From: Flavipsychrobacter sp.
GTDB lineage: Bacteria > Bacteroidota > Bacteroidia > Chitinophagales > Chitinophagaceae
DNA: 15,196 nt
Assembly (NCBI GenBank): GCA_021156265.1
Contig: JAJNBR010000086.1
Location: 1 to 15,196, forward strand
Reading direction: 5' to 3'
Positions 13,780-15,196 of the stretch are shown piece by piece. The position numbers and the translations under genes were made by a program. Within the stretch, counting starts at the first letter, position 1; each line of letters opens with the position of its first letter. The notes under the pieces were generated by a model. The model made no database searches. It had not been told where the DNA came from and saw only the letters and a list, made by a program, of their open reading frames with translations.

Positions 13780-15196
13780 ATGAGATTTCTATCACTGGAC
13801 TACCTTACCACCCAGGCAGAGGAAACCTTCAAACGTTTTCCCTTACCCCTGGTGTTTGCCATAACGGGCACCTTTACTGCCGTTGGTATGATCTCGCAGG
13901 AAATTGATGATAATAGTTTTTTGATAAAGCTTTTATTCACCTGCATACTGGCACTGCCGTTCACCATAGGGGCAACGTTGTTCGCAGAACGGCGCGCAGG
14001 CTCGAAGGCTGTCATCCCCGGTATAGCTACTGTCATGGTGATCTTATACGGGATATTTCTTGCGCCGGATAAGTTCGGACAAACCGACGTGGCCACTATC
14101 AGCTTTTTTGTGTTGTGCCTCGTCATGCACTTATGGGTTGCTATAGCAGCCTATACAAAAACGGATGAGCGGTTGGGCTTTTGGAGGTTCAATGAAACGC
14201 TGTATGTCCGGATGTTCATTTCGGTTATTTTTTCCGGGGCACTCTTCGCCGGTCTTGCCCTGGCTATTTATGCGCTCGACAATCTTCTACAGTTTACCAT
14301 CGATCCCAAGACCTACGCCCAGTTGTGGATGGTGATAGCAGGCATATTCAACACCTGGTTCTTTCTCGGGGGAGTACCACGAAATTTCACGGAGCTACAC
14401 CTGGAAAAAGAATATCCCAAAGGCCTTAAAATATTCGCACAGTACATACTGATACCTTTAGCCACCATCTATCTCATCATCTTGTACGCATACGGAGGCA
14501 AGATACTTGCCATCTGGAACCTTCCGAAAGGGTGGGTGAGCATGCTGATCATGTGTTATGCAGTAATCGGTATCCTGGCCGTTTTGCTGGTATACCCTTT
14601 AAGGAATGATGAGGACAAGCCCTGGGTGAGGCTATTCAGCAGGTTCTTTTTTATAGCCATGCTGCCCGTAACTGTTTTGCTGTTTGTGGCTATCGGCGTC
14701 CGCATACGGCAATATGGCGTGACCGAGCCCAGGTATTACCTGGTGGCGCTTGGATGCTGGCTGGTCTGTATAGCACTGTATTTTATTTTCTCGAAGCAGA
14801 AGAATATTAAAGTTATTCCCGCTACACTCATCCTCGTCGGCTTGTTTTCACTTTTCGGACCGTGGAGCGCGTTCTCGGTTTCCTCGATCAGCCAGTACCG
14901 GATATTGAAGAACACACTGGAACGCAACAAGATATGGGAAAATGGGAAACTGCTGGCGCACGGCGACGTAGATGCCGGTGTGGAACGGCGTACCAGGGAT
15001 CTGCTACAGTATTTTATAGAGCGGGATAAAGATGAAAAGCTAGGCGCGATATTCAACCTCGACATCACCGATTTGAAGGATACCGTTGCACAACGGATGG
15101 AAAAAATTTATCGCGACGATCCATGGGCGGTGAATAGCGCCACGGTAGATACTTTGATGAGCCTCTTGCAACTAAGGAGCCATACCTATGCGCGTT
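13780..15196 (+). CDS. DUF4153 domain membrane protein (C-terminus cut by window edge)
   Basis: The frame is open from ATG 13780 to the right edge, giving 472 visible residues. Residues 20-360 contain about ten to twelve hydrophobic segments (for example 22-37, 47-65, 79-95, 106-124, 145-165, 183-198, 220-236, 254-272, 288-306, 318-336, 345-359). The DUF4153 hallmarks Y-G-V-T-E-P-R-Y-Y (311-319) and F-G-P-W-S-A-F-S-V-S (359-368) are present. After about residue 370 it becomes soluble and charged (QYRILKNTLERNKIWENGKL...), as in family members, whose tail lies outside the membrane. The family has no proven function to my knowledge. The first ATG fits the start because the preceding bases hold promoter-like elements, and the gene is divergent from the LamG gene. 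I am sure of the family, and nothing supports a specific role. Confidence 0.85.
   Translation, partial: MRFLSLDYLTTQAEETFKRFPLPLVFAITGTFTAVGMISQEIDDNSFLIKLLFTCILALPFTIGATLFAERRAGSKAVIPGIATVMVILYGIFLAPDKFGQTDVATISFFVLCLVMHLWVAIAAYTKTDERLGFWRFNETLYVRMFISVIFSGALFAGLALAIYALDNLLQFTIDPKTYAQLWMVIAGIFNTWFFLGGVPRNFTELHLEKEYPKGLKIFAQYILIPLATIYLIILYAYGGKILAIWNLPKGWVSMLIMCYAVIGILAVLLVYPLRNDEDKPWVRLFSRFFFIAMLPVTVLLFVAIGVRIRQYGVTEPRYYLVALGCWLVCIALYFIFSKQKNIKVIPATLILVGLFSLFGPWSAFSVSSISQYRILKNTLERNKIWENGKLLAHGDVDAGVERRTRDLLQYFIERDKDEKLGAIFNLDITDLKDTVAQRMEKIYRDDPWAVNSATVDTLMSLLQLRSHTYAR

Noticed and set aside
13598..13795. A 66-codon N-terminal extension of the LamG protein
   Set aside because: It holds promoter-like and repeat elements, is not protein-like, and precedes a textbook signal peptide at 13597.
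13800..15068. Minus-strand open frames (13800-14126, 14736-15068)
   Set aside because: They are antisense to the DUF4153 gene, which carries family motifs and predicted membrane segments throughout.

Overview
The window reads as chromosomal DNA of a Bacteroidota bacterium, most likely of the Chitinophagaceae/Sphingobacteriia type. Three genes encode secreted proteins with type IX secretion (T9SS) type A sorting signals. The SBBP-propeller, YkuD_2, HYC_CC_PP and DUF4153 families seen here are typical of that phylum. Most promoters carry the phylum's -7 element (TAnnTTTG), and Shine-Dalgarno sequences are largely absent. I see no rRNA, tRNA, CRISPR array, insertion sequence or phage gene. No intergenic gap exceeds about 200 bases.

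Left part (1-3787, minus): a giant surface adhesin-like gene runs off the left edge. It has a signal peptide, an N-terminal SBBP-associated domain, seven beta-propeller repeats, a row of Ig-like modules and the first residues of a T9SS sorting domain. Divergent from it, a GNAT acetyltransferase overlaps by 13 nt a lipoprotein that joins a cytochrome c-like domain (CX4CH) to a YVTN-type propeller (3953-5946). A strong two-way terminator separates this pair from a convergent YkuD_2-type L,D-transpeptidase-like gene (5994-6749).

Middle (6914-9988): a T9SS-exported six-bladed-propeller-like protein, then a divergent metal-related pair. The pair is an HYC_CC_PP family Cys-rich protein (minus) and a secreted heavy-metal-associated (HMA) protein (plus). 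Both have -7 boxes only 5-7 nt before the start codon. The HMA gene converges on exodeoxyribonuclease III (xth).

Right part (10086-15196): a secreted YD/RHS-like repeat protein converges, with overlapping stop codons, on a two-gene operon. That operon is a Na/Pi cotransporter-like membrane protein coupled through TAATG to a putative glycolipid-binding protein. Next comes a LamG-domain T9SS protein, which shares a 182-bp divergent control region with a DUF4153 membrane protein cut by the right edge. This control region holds three GGCGAA direct repeats exactly 21 bp apart and a 14-bp palindrome. It is the most regulation-like unexplained structure in the window.

Overall this is ordinary core and envelope gene content rather than an obvious defence or mobile island. 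The points worth following up are the 21-bp repeat array, the metal divergon, the transporter/lipid-binding operon and the unusual heme motif.
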